Origin: Strongylocentrotus purpuratus
Taxonomy: Eukaryota > Echinodermata > Echinoidea > Camarodonta > Strongylocentrotidae
Assembly: GCF_000002235.5 (NCBI RefSeq)
Contig: NW_022145613.1
Coordinates: 10,957,929 to 11,021,928, forward strand
Direction of reading: 5' to 3'
Length of the DNA stretch: 64,000 nucleotides
Position 1 is the stretch's first letter. Every line of letters begins with the position of its first letter. Below, one piece after another: positions 1 to 10,500 of this stretch. The notes beneath the pieces were generated by a model. It was not told the DNA's origin, searched no databases, and saw only the letters and a program-made list of their open reading frames with translations. The translations under genes and the position numbers were made by a program.

Positions 1-489
1 GAACTGACACTTCACCTTTCAACACTTCTTTTTCAGCAATCTAGGGAAGCAGAAGAGAGAAAGGGAGAAACATATAGAGAGAGCCAGAGAGATGAAGAGT
101 AACACAGACAGAGAATGAAAGTGTAACCCTCTGTTTCTAACATGTATTTCTACATTTGTTTAAAATGCTTATAATTGATTTATAATGTTTCGTTGGAAAC
201 GTGAATAAATTAAAATTGAAATTGAGAAAGGCAGCGATATAACAGGGAAAGGGACAGAGAGAAGGGGTCGGGGAAAGGGGGGGGGGTTATAAGATAGCCA
301 GTGATAAGGGGCAATGATACTAAAAGAGGACAACAGAGACTACGCCCGCCCCCCCCCCCCCCCAAGTTAAAGGAAGTAATTATGAGACTTATCCTTGTAA
401 TTACCTCTACAAAACCAAGCTCTGATGCTAATGAGGATGATCAAGAAAGTCGTTTGTGCAATCCTTTCAGTGTCAAAATAAATTCCATA

Positions 490-797
490 CCTGCATTAAT
501 GTTTCTGTTTCTGTTCTACTTGTTGTACAATTAATTAAGTGATCGTGAACATGATAATCTTCAATTCTTTTATCAATAAATACATCACAAGTGCTTACCG
601 GGACAAGGGGCTTTGGTCTTTCCAGTGGTTCATACGGTCTAACACAGGCATTAATGTTTCTGTTTCTGTTTCTACTTGTACAATTAATAACGCGATTGTG
701 AACATGAGAATCTCTAATTCTTTGAAAATAAATACATCACAAGTGCTTACCTGGACAGGGGGCTTAGGTCTTTCCATTGCTTCATACGGTCTAACAG
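490..797. repeat. Tandem duplication (~150-bp unit) spanning a REC114 splice donor
   Basis: Two head-to-tail copies share, in order, a TTAATGTTTCTGTTTCTG stretch, a TTGTACAATTAATTA-like stretch, an AATACATCACAAGTGCTTAC stretch (which includes the donor) and the exon end. The copies differ by scattered substitutions and small indels. Confidence 0.75.
599..638 (-). pseudogene. Duplicated end of the REC114-like exon 4 (relic or alternative exon)
   Basis: This 40-nt block has an AG acceptor on its upstream side and a GTAAGC donor, and closely matches the last 40 nt of the exon ending at 751. It is part of a tandem duplication of roughly 150 bp (about 490-640 against 645-795) that also copies the downstream intron sequence. 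Spliced after exon 4 (phase 0) its 40-nt length would shift the frame and meet a TGA in the second or third codon. It is therefore probably a relic or unused splice site, although use as an alternative to the normal exon end cannot be excluded. Confidence 0.5.
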
Positions 798-3700
798 GAA
801 AGAAGTAGGAGAGTTTAGCCGCACAATTTTCACACGTTGCCACTGCACTATGATGGGGTCCTCTGGCAAAGCGCACTCTAAATTTTCTAGCTTCATTCTG
901 CCACAGGACAAGATAAAGCACATTGTATGTCTCTAAAGAACCAATTTTTTTTTTTTAAAGGGAAAGTCCACCCCCAAAATAAGTTTGTTTCGATAGAGGC
1001 AGAATAATAAGAAAATCAGGTGAGTGAAAGTTTGAGCAAATTCTGAATGAAAATAAGAAAGTTATGAATTATTGAAGTTGTGATCAATGAAACACAAATT
1101 GGCAACTCTGTGACGTATCATGCGAGCTCAACTTCCATTTGCTCAGTGCTAAAAAAATCTAAAATTTTCATTTTCCCTCAAGAAAAATTTCAACCATACA
1201 TGCACCCTAAATATAATAATTGCAAATATGTTTCTATACTCCCCCTGCAAGGAACAAATATATATTCCGTCATCAATAACGAAGAAAACCTGATTTTATG
1301 GAATATTATGCACAAAGCAAATGAAGGAGAGCTCGTATGATAAGTCACAGAGTTGCCAATTTGTATTTGATTGATCACAACATCAATAATTCATAACTTT
1401 CTTATTTTCATTCAGAATTTGCTCAAACTTTCACTCACCTGATTTTCTTATTATTCTGCCTCTATCGAAACAAACTTATTTTGGGGGTGGACTTTCCCTT
1501 TAAATGCTACTTTTGATAAGAACATATTGTATTCACTTAGAGTATAATATCAATCTATTTCTTTAGATACACTGAAAGGATTTTTTTTGTCTTCCCCCAT
1601 TGTGAAAGGAAGCAAAGATAATGTGTCTTTGCATTTACAGAAACAATTTAATTCAATCCTTATTATAAGCCAGACAATCATATATTCATAGGTCAACAAA
1701 TGACTTTAAATTAATTACAGTAATCATAATCTTGTCTAGAAAAGGGGCAAAAATTACTTCTAATGTATGTTGGGGAAACTTCTCACCTTAACTTTGATGA
1801 CAAACAGGAGACTGTCTCCTCTCACAAAGCCACGCATTGTGCTCCTCATGTCTCCTAGAAAGTAATTCTCCTGAATACAAACACAATCGGTCATTAAATG
1901 CTACATAATCTCAAAAGTTCCAATTTTGATAAGTGCTCCTTCCACAAATCTAAATGTAATGCTAAACCTACAGGATTTGTGTTGTTGCCAAGTCAATATG
2001 AATGCACCAGAAACCAATCTTTCATTTTATCTTCCAAAATCTGGGTAGTGTATGCAGAGTTTTCAGAATGAAATTGATGACTGCTTAAGACCACAACCAT
2101 TAACTAAATGATGAATCTCATATATTAAAAAAAATTACTATAATTCCATGTACATAAATGAGATTGAACTGAGGTCTAGGAGATAGACAATGTAATGGTG
2201 TTTAAATCATTCAATTGGAATACTACTGTGCAAACAGATTTAAAAGTAATATGCATTAAATATTTTCAAATACTTACTAAAATTACATCATCGTTTGTGA
2301 GAAGCAAATGATCCCTGTTAATACATAGTTTTAAGCCTTCCTTGGATGCAGGAGCTATGTACTGGTAAAACAAGCACAGAAAGGGGGCTTTGAAATATCA
2401 CAATAATTCAACCTTTATGGTACATTTAGTATACTCAATCCAGAGATGATTTTTTAATAAATAATTTGATAAACAGGAAAGGCAGATCTAGGGATAGGAA
2501 AAGTAAAATCAACTTTCCATGAGGCTCTAGGGCTAATACAAATTTATAAAAGCGTTCTCATTTTTTTAGTCCTGGTTTAGGCAGCTTGCATTCAGAAGCA
2601 ATCATATAGCTAAACAACTAAACAACTGTTTAAGTCCTGTCTAAGTCGTGTTTAACTAAACTGTTTAAGTTCTGCGCAAGTCGTGTCTTAGTCATGACTT
2701 CTGCGCATGCCCATTAGGCGTTAATTCTGACGATAGACCCAATTAATGCGCATGCGTGCACGCACCGGATAAATAAATTAACGTGCACAGTTAGCTATGC
2801 GCTTGCTAGTATCATGGTGATGTGATTGTGATGTAATGACTAGACTGCATGCATGTACTGTGACGTAGGTACAGTACGTACGTATACACGTACACTGGAT
2901 TGGCGGACAGTACAAACACACTAATAATATCACTTATCAGTGCCTCAGTGCTCGGAAGAACCAGAAAAGAAACTTCTCCAACAGAATGGTTAGTTTATTA
3001 TAGATTATGGAATTTCCAAGATGTCACCATTATTAGATAAGAATAGTTAATATTATCAAGAAAAAAAATAAGGCTACACAAGAAAAAATCCTGCAAAATG
3101 TATTTGAAATTTTAAAGGATGCACGTACCATCGTTCTCCCAAGTTCGGGGTCAGCAAGTAGAGTGTACCGGAGACGTTGAAAAGCAGCTGAATCGCGCCC
3201 TTAAACAGGAAGTTAAACAACCCCTCGCAGGTGTCTAAAGTTAAACACGACTTCAGAATACGAAAAAAGTTAGACACGACTTTGTGACTAAAGTGGACTT
3301 AGACAGGACTTAGACAAATGTTTAGTTAAACAGGAGTTAGACACGACTTCAGAATACGGGCCATGCATAGACTCTAACCAGTTAGGGTCTATCTGCTTTT
3401 GGCTTTGCTATCAGGAGCAGATGTGAACTTGTTTTCAATTTCATTTTGTTGGATAATCCAGAACAGAAGTCTGGAGCCAGAGTGTAGCTTTTGGTCACAT
3501 TATTATAAGGTGAACTCAACCCTAGGCTAAGAACACTTACGCCAAATATCACAACCCGAGGGCTGGGTCAAAGTAGGGTAGATGTATATTAAACGAAGTT
3601 AAGAGTTAAGTTTGTCCCAAGTGATTTCGATCCAAACCGACCGTGTCGACAGCCGGTTCGGCCTTTGGTACCGTATATCGAGGGGGCCACTGCCCGCGCT

Positions 3701-3976
3701 TGCCTTGCGAGTCTCCTTTGCCTACGATGGCTCGGCACCCGGCACCCGGCACAGACTGGAGCCGCGCCGCCAGAGTTCAGGAGTTCCACTTCCATTCCCC
3801 CAAAATGACATAAATTAATTATTTGATAGTTTACTTACCTTCCATTTCTGTTCATTCCGTGCGGTCGATGTCACACTACTTTTTGAGTCATCTTCCAACG
3901 CCAGAAATCTAGCATAACGCAATATTTCCCATGTCAAATCAATAGATGTCAGACTTCCTCTTCCACACTCCTCCAT
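751..3976 (-). CDS. REC114: REC114-like meiotic recombination protein, N-terminal part (gene continues off the left edge)
   Basis: Four phase-0 exons on the minus strand: 3839-3976 (start ATG at 3976), 2278-2361, 1787-1870 and 751-897, each bounded by AG and GT (GTAAGT, GTAAGT, GTGAGA, GTAAGC). They give 151 residues. Similarity to vertebrate REC114 is seen in several places: LRYARF near residue 19 (vertebrate LQRYAR), a Trp-Lys at the exon 1/2 junction, SLLFVIKVK near residue 94, and KFRVRF followed by a Cys-rich helix (TCENCAAKL) near 107-127. REC114 is known as an accessory factor of the Spo11 double-strand-break machinery that works with MEI4 and IHO1. Its N-terminal half is a PH-like domain, which these exons would cover. 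The C-terminal region that contacts MEI4 lies outside the window. The start is the first in-frame ATG of the exon. Identification rests on remembered family sequence; exon structure is strong. Confidence 0.8.
952..1506. mobile_element. MITE with ~175-bp terminal inverted repeats
   Basis: The left arm (about 952-1128) starts TTTAAAGGGAAAGTCCACCC and reappears inverted at about 1330-1506, ending GGACTTTCCCTTTAAA. The arms are near-identical over some 175 bp and enclose about 200 bp of unique AT-rich sequence. No transposase is present. It lies in the intron between the second-last and last visible REC114 exons. The superfamily is not assignable. The ORFs at 1080-1340 and 1190-1378 are chance reading frames inside it. 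Confidence 0.8.
2600..3363. repeat. Foldback-like inverted array of AAGTCGTGTYTAAC motifs in REC114 intron 1
   Basis: The motif family TAAGTCCTGTCTAAGTCGTGT occurs several times at 2,625-2,700 and in inverted orientation at 3,235-3,360, where TTAGACACGACTTCAGAATACG is repeated. The right end reads CAGAATACGGGCCA. The interior holds CATGC- and GTAC-rich DNA (2,700-2,900). Clear target duplications were not found, so the exact boundaries are approximate. This probably represents one or more nested inverted-repeat DNA elements. Confidence 0.5.
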
Positions 3977-5790
3977 TGTTATTGTGTAGGCCGCCTATAT
4001 AAAGACTTTATTATTTTCTTCCAAAAGGTTCCGATCGCAATTTCGATATATCGCAGCTTCTAATTCTATGAGTTGGTAGGGGGGGGGGGGGGGGAGCTCT
4101 TATCTAGCCCCTTCAAGAAATACAATACAAAACAAAACAAAAACTGTGCAGGAATAACTGTGCAGGAATAACGTCAACGACACAAATGGGGAGGCGAGAG
4201 AGAGAGAGAGGGAGAGAGAGAGAGAGAGAGAGAAAGGAAAATGTGTGCCACATTGCTACAATGTTACGATAAATAAACTTACATCTATTATCTATTACTT
4301 CTAAGTAAACACAATCTTACAAAAATTCTTTCAAATGTTTTTTTTCTTCAGTACATGTTTATTAAGAAGAAAGGTAGTTGGAATGAAGTTCAATCACAAG
4401 TGGTGAAAACATTACACCATTGTATTTATCATATTCATAGACAAAACAAATCAGACTACCGGTATATAATAAATAGACTTAATATTAATAATATCAATTG
4501 AAATTAAATCCTTCCACAAGAAGAAATAAATAAATATAAATACATTTAAAAAAGTTAAAATATAATTATTTGTTATTGAATACCAACTGCTGTCTAAGTA
4601 CATTTTTCCTCATATTCCATACTTTTGAACACATAAATTATTATAAGTTTCTCATTATGTTACTAATGATATAATTCATATAAGTACCGGTAGATTGTTT
4701 AGAGAGTCTCACTGGAAAGGACGGAGGAATAATTTAGATTATGAGAATATATGCTCTGATTGTAGGCACTGCTCATAATACTTTTCATACCTATTCATGG
4801 GTACATAAAGTATCAGTCAATGACCACTATAAACTATCAGCAATAAATTAAGTACAATACATTAATCATTAAATTAATTGAATAAATGTATATTCAATTG
4901 AAGACATTTTCAACTCTATCTCAATTAACATACTTTTACACATCTCAATCCCTCTTTTCAATACACCTTCAAATACTTTCACAATTTGCGTACATTTACT
5001 TTTGCGTTTCAACTCTTTTGTAACATGAAAATCTTTCGAAATTCACACACATATCTGGTTGTAGTTATACATATGTATAAGGCAGAAACCTTGGACTAAG
5101 TATCTCGGTTCCTTTTCAGCTGCTTCACAAGACAGTTTGTTAAAATTTCTCAATGTGCTCCTATCTGGCAATAAAAGCACTTAAAATTTCACAAGGCTTT
5201 GCACCTGGTCTTAATATCCCACTATACACAGTTTTCACGAAAGCATCTTTTACAGTACACAAGTTATAAATTGGAATATTCTGAAGAAAATATTTGAATG
5301 TTTGTGAGGATAGCTGACCCAATGCAGCCAGTAACCAGGAGTTTTAAAATACAAAGTTTCACAATTACTTTTTTTAAATGTTGTTATGAACACAAAAAGT
5401 AATATAGTAATCCTTAGTTTTTTTAAATGTGTATTATATTCATAACAATCAACAAAGTAGTCTGACAAAGAACCTTTGAATATCTTTCTTTCGGAAAACC
5501 TTTTAGGGGTTGTACGACAAAGGATCTAGCAACAATTGCTTCATGGTCAATGTTTGCACACTAACTAAATTCAACTTCAATCCTGGAACTAAATCATATT
5601 CAAATCGAACCCTTACCCTATATCTGATGACATAAATAGCCTGGAACAAATATCGCCAGAGCAAATGTTGGACCAATGGTATCAAGGACAGCTGTTCTGT
5701 TGCTAACAAGAACCTACAAGTTTAAGAATACAGTTTGTCATCATAGATGTTTGCTTTCCTGATACAACCATTTCCCTATAATTGATAAAT
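3977..5790. other. Intergenic DNA between REC114 and DNAJC27, no gene seen
   Basis: The segment holds the REC114 upstream flank, a 14-nt G run at 4,080-4,093, a (GA)n microsatellite at about 4,194-4,234 and AT-rich unique sequence. The 3' untranslated region of DNAJC27 may extend into it. No open frame with coding character was seen. Confidence 0.6.
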
Positions 5791-5793
5791 CTC

Positions 5794-6019
5794 CAGTGGC
5801 TGATCCAGGGGTGGGGGGGGGGGCCCGGCCCCCCCCCCCCCCCCTGGGAAAAAATGTGTAAAAACATGTTAAGTTTACCCTTTCTTGGAGATGGGGGTGC
5901 GATTTTTCAAATTTTCGAGGGCCCCCCCCCCCTCCCCACATAGATAATTATCGGCCTGCTATTTCCCCGCTAAATATTTTCTCATAAATTGGGCCCCCTC
6001 CCCTGCCGCCGGCTTGATC
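5794..6019. mobile_element. Small hAT-like MITE with CAGTGGCTGATCC end
   Basis: The left end reads CAGTGGCTGATCCAGGGG and the right end reads TTGATCCGCCCCTTTG in inverted orientation. Long G and C runs lie just inside the ends. AATCTC flanks both sides, approximately a 5-6 bp target duplication. The ends resemble those of the large elements at 31,928 and 51,826. Exact right boundary is uncertain by several bases. Confidence 0.55.
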
Positions 6020-6059
6020 CGCCCCTTTGAATCTCAATATGCACTATCTACATAAAACT

Positions 6060-6960
6060 TTATGTGACAGTCTTTACAGGACAGGGTTACCATCCGTTTG
6101 TTCTGGCTTAGGAACCCTGAAAATTACCCAGCTACTTGCTTGTTTTGCAGTTAAACTAACTTCCAGACAATCCAGAAGCTTACACAGTGTTCATCATACT
6201 CATGAAAGACAATATCACAGTCTTGTAGGAAACCACAGACTATACGTTTCCAGGAAGAACTGTAATTGCAAGAACTCTTCAAGAGCTGTTCTGGCCCAGC
6301 CAATCTGAACATTTCAGGATGGGGTTTCTCAAGTTACTTGCTTCATTTCTGGTTAAAAATCAGTTCCAAATAATCCACAAGCTTACACAAAGTTCATAAT
6401 AACCATCAAAGACAATGTCACAGTATTGTAGGAAAGCACTAACTACCGTATATGAATCAGGAGCTGTTCAATAGCTGTTCGGGCCCAGTAAATCTGAACA
6501 TTTCAGGACGGAAATTCCCCAAGTTACCTGACAAAAGACAATGTCACAGTCTTGTATAAAAGCGCGGACTATATGTTTTCAGGAAGACCTGTAATTGCAG
6601 GAGCTGTTTAAGAGCTCCAATCTAAACATATCAGGACGGTGTAACTCAAGTTACTTGCTCCATTTCTGGTTAGAATCACTTTAGCGAGTCTAATGGGAAA
6701 GCGTACACTATCTGTGCTTCAGGAGATCTGTCCGACCAGCGACCAGCGCGATAATGCGAGTCTAATGGAAAAGCGTACACTATCTGTGCATCAGGAGATC
6801 TGTGTATAGCAGCAACCAGGATCTCGAAAGCTTTCAAATGCAGTTTCCCAAGTCACAGTTTCATTTTCCAGGTATTACTTGCTTCAAGATAAAATCAACA
6901 AGGTTACATCATGCTCATAAAAATCTGGCGAGATAATGTGAGTCTAGTGGGAAAGCGTAG
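6060..6960. repeat. Degenerate tandem array (~170-200 bp units) in the DNAJC27 3' flank, reaching into its last exon
   Basis: Successive copies repeat, in order, a CAAGTTACTTGCTTCATTTCTGG stretch, a CACAAGCTTACA...TTCATAATAA stretch, AAAGACAATGTCACAGT, TGTAGGAAAGC...ACTA, a CAGGA-GA-CTGT stretch and GAGCTGTTC. The most 3'-coding unit continues across the stop codon (6,962) into the DNAJC27 exon end around 7,000. Copies near 6,690-6,740, 6,755-6,840 and 6,935-7,010 are the closest to the coding version. Confidence 0.6.
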
Positions 6961-6961
6961 A

Positions 6962-7553
6962 CTATCTGTGCTTGAGGAGATCTGTGCGAGAAGCGACAAG
7001 GATCTTGAAAGCTTCCTCACTCCCAGGTGCTACGTTCTTGTCAGGGTGCAAGAGAACAGCCAACTTCCGGTACGCTTTGTTGATCTCATCCCTGCAAGAA
7101 TGAACAAAATTACATTCATTCATGACATGAATGACTAACAAACATATTTCAGGGCCCTATAAAGAGTTGCGATTGATCCAGATTGATCACAAGTCTTAAT
7201 AATCAGTCACAAAAATTACATTTTAAAGTCAGCAATTGTTTATTCATGGTATGGATCATTTACATGTAGAATTTAAAAGGTATAAAATAATTGAAATAAA
7301 AGACTTTTATTTTCAGGGTCAGGTGGATACTGCTGTTATGACATATTTATAAACAAGTAAATATATATATAGAACAAATAATTCAATTTTTATAATCCTC
7401 CGTCACAGTAATATACAAATAATGATTAAAACAATTGAAATTAAAAATCCATTAGGAGTTCACTTTGACCGTTTCAATTTATATTTCAGTTGAAACCAAC
7501 CATAGTGAAGAAGTGAACTCTAAAGATTGTTATTTCAATTGTTTTAATTTAAT

Positions 7554-7591
<38 letters not shown>

Positions 7592-10500
7592 ATATATATA
7601 TATTTATACAACTCACTCCCAGATCCTAATCAAATGATTGGTCATGCGCGGTCACGTGTGATTCAATTACTGAGACTATTGCACGCGTTGATGCTGTGTG
7701 TATCTATCGCACTCAGCCTAACGGCTTCGTGCAATAGATACACACAGCCTCAACTCGAGTGCGGATAGATCGTATAATGAACTCATGCGCATGCATCATT
7801 TGTATAATATTACAGTTAGTAGGGGATACAGAAAATGAAAATAATAATGGTGATAGAGATTACGTAATAAGATCCCTAAATAATTAATAAATGATCAGAA
7901 TTCATTAACATAATTATGACTTACTTTGAAGCATTGTGTGGCAGCCCTAGCCTCTCGTAATTATTTTTGCTCGTCTTCAACCTCTGTATTGCCTCGACCT
8001 GTTCCTTGGTATAGCCAAGGGTGGTGGCGATGCGCTCTGCCCGGCCTCCATTTTCAAATGCTGTCAGAAGACCTTGGTAAAGGGCCTAGTAAACGTAGGT
8101 AAAACACATGTACATGGTGAGATTATCGCAGAGATTACCGGGAGGTCGTGGGTTCGAACCCCGGCCACGTCATACCAAAAGACGTTAAAAGACAGGAGTT
8201 GCTTCTACCTGGCGCTGCTCAGTGGCTGCCGGGCTCACGAGTGGGTACTTTCAAAGATTATTTTTATTATCATTATTATCAGATTTTCATGATATTTCTA
8301 AAATGTTTTAGGTTAAAATTTTGTTTCAGGCAATATAAATATAATAAGTCTTGCAAATCCTGAGAGGCCTAGATCCGAAGGATTATTAAGCTTGCTCAAT
8401 GTACGTAGCAGGGTTGGCAGGAATGATACATCCCCAGCAGTGGATCAGCAAAATACAGGCGTACAGAGTTTCCAAGCTAGGGATTATTACAACTCGACTA
8501 CCTCGACACGACTAAAGAACTAGACTAGGCGTAAATAGTCAGATTTGACTGAACTCCATAAAAACAACCAACAACAACAACAATCCTGAAAAACTTACTG
8601 TAAACATGTCCGTGACTCCATCCCCTGTAAGCGCCGAGGTCTCAAAGTAACGAAAGCCTTTGCTGTCGGCCCAGAGTCTCCCTTCTGTCTCATCGACCAC
8701 ACGCTGCATGCCTCTATCAATCTGTTTGAAAATTAAAAAAGCACATTCATTCAACCTCTAGATGGAAAGCCAATGAAACAATCAGGATCACGTGTGTTTA
8801 ACCTTCATTCAGACCCCCCCCCCCCAAAAAAAAAAAAAACTAGATGGAACTTCGACTGCGCGCAGTCGAAAATGATGCCTCCGTCATAGAGCAAGTTTAC
8901 AAACCAAAAAGCAATTTCTCATATACATGATATATGACCCTTTGATCTTTGACCTCATGACCCTAAAATGTACTCAGTTCATTGGCTCTGCAAGATGTCC
9001 TGAGTTAAATAGTAATCCATCTGTCAGTTCTAATGAGAATGCGTTCACAAGCTATTTTTGCATACATAATGAGCCCATGACATTTGACCTTTGACCTCAT
9101 GACCCAAGAATCTACTCAGTTCATTGGCTCTGCAAGATACATACATGATCTAAGTTTGGCAGGAATCCATCAATCTGTTCTAATGATAATGCGATCACAA
9201 GTTATTTTTTGCATACATAATGAGCCGCATGACATTTGACCTTTGACCTCATGACCCAAGAATCTACTCAGTTCATTGGCTCTGCAAGATACATACATGA
9301 TCTAAGTTTGGCAGGAATCCATCAATCTGTTCTAATGATAATGCGATCACAAGTTATTTTTTGCATACATAATGAGCCGCATGACCTTTGACCTTGACCA
9401 AGACCCCAAAATCTAATCAGTTCATCGGCTCTGCAAGTAACATACATGACGTAAGTTTGGCAGGAATCCATCAATTGGTTCTTGAGATAACGCGATCACG
9501 AGCTGTTTTTGCATACATAATGAGCCATGTGACCTTTGACCTTTGACCTCGTGACCCCAAAATCTAATCAGTTCATCGGCTCTGCAAGATACATACATGA
9601 CCAATGTTTGGCAGGAATCCATCAATCGGTTCTTGAGATAACGCGATCACGAGCTGTTTTTGCATACATAATGAGCCCTGTGACCTTTGACCTTTGACCT
9701 CGTGACCCCAAAATCTAATCAGTTCATCGGCTCTGCAAGATACATACATGACCAAAGTTTGGCAGGAATCCATCAATCGGTTCTTCAGATAACGCGATCA
9801 CGAGAACGGGACGTACGGACGGACGGACGTACGTACGTACGGACGTACGTACGGACGGACGGACAACCCGAAAACATAATGCCTCCGGCTACTTCGTAAC
9901 GGAGGCATAAAAAAAAAAAACAGAACAGTAATTATGACAAGAAATCAGATATACAATTCACCATTCAATAATACAATTTACATGGTTTAAAGTTGTGAAA
10001 AAGAAAGTGTATATAATTATCCAATACAAACACTTTGCATGTAAAATATAATGTACACACTATATATTGTTAAAAGCTAAAATCAGTGCTTCGGCATTTG
10101 CTTCAACAGCAATAGCTCAGGGTTTTATTTTGTCGAAAGTATAGGGTTAGGGTAATGGTTTCAATTGGATTTTATAAGTTAGGTTTAGGGTAGAGTAGAG
10201 ATGGGTTGACGTTAGTAATTCATCCCAGGTCACTTGTAGCAGGAGCTAGTGTCGTACGGCCAAAACACCCATGAGGACTACACAAGAAATTCAAATGTTC
10301 AACAATTATCAAAATTAAAAAGCATACTTGTAAGAAATTAAAGACTCAGAGTTGGCTTCCACGCATGTTAAATAATTAACTCAAATTATAGTACAATTTG
10401 GTTTACAAACATATATCTCTTTACAGAAGTAATTTTGGAAGCTGATACATTGAACATAGGATCCCAGGTTGGGTTCCTCTATCATACAGAGCATAAACAT

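Larger units (their letters stand above)
8840..9910. mobile_element. Probable inverted-repeat element carrying the 151-bp minisatellite
   Basis: The left flank of the minisatellite has CTTCGACTGCGCGCAGTCGAAAATGATGCCTCCGTCATAG (8,850-8,890) and the right flank has ATAATGCCTCCGGCTACTTCGTAACGGAGGCAT (9,878-9,908). ATGCCTCCG and CGGAGGCAT thus occur at both ends. This suggests the minisatellite is internal to a mobile unit, but the exact ends and target duplication were not resolved. Confidence 0.4.

Noticed and set aside
3074..3277. 67-codon minus-strand ORF in REC114 intron 1
   Set aside because: It lies in the inverted AAGTCGTGT array and lacks phase-compatible links with the REC114 exons.
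8140..8170. tRNA gene (also at 59,540-59,600)
   Set aside because: B-box matches exist, but no full cloverleaf is formed and the sequence continues into a shared SINE body.
9422..9776. Repeated minus-strand ORFs beginning Met-Met-Asp-Ser
   Set aside because: They recur with the 151-bp minisatellite unit, so they reflect repeat periodicity and not a gene.
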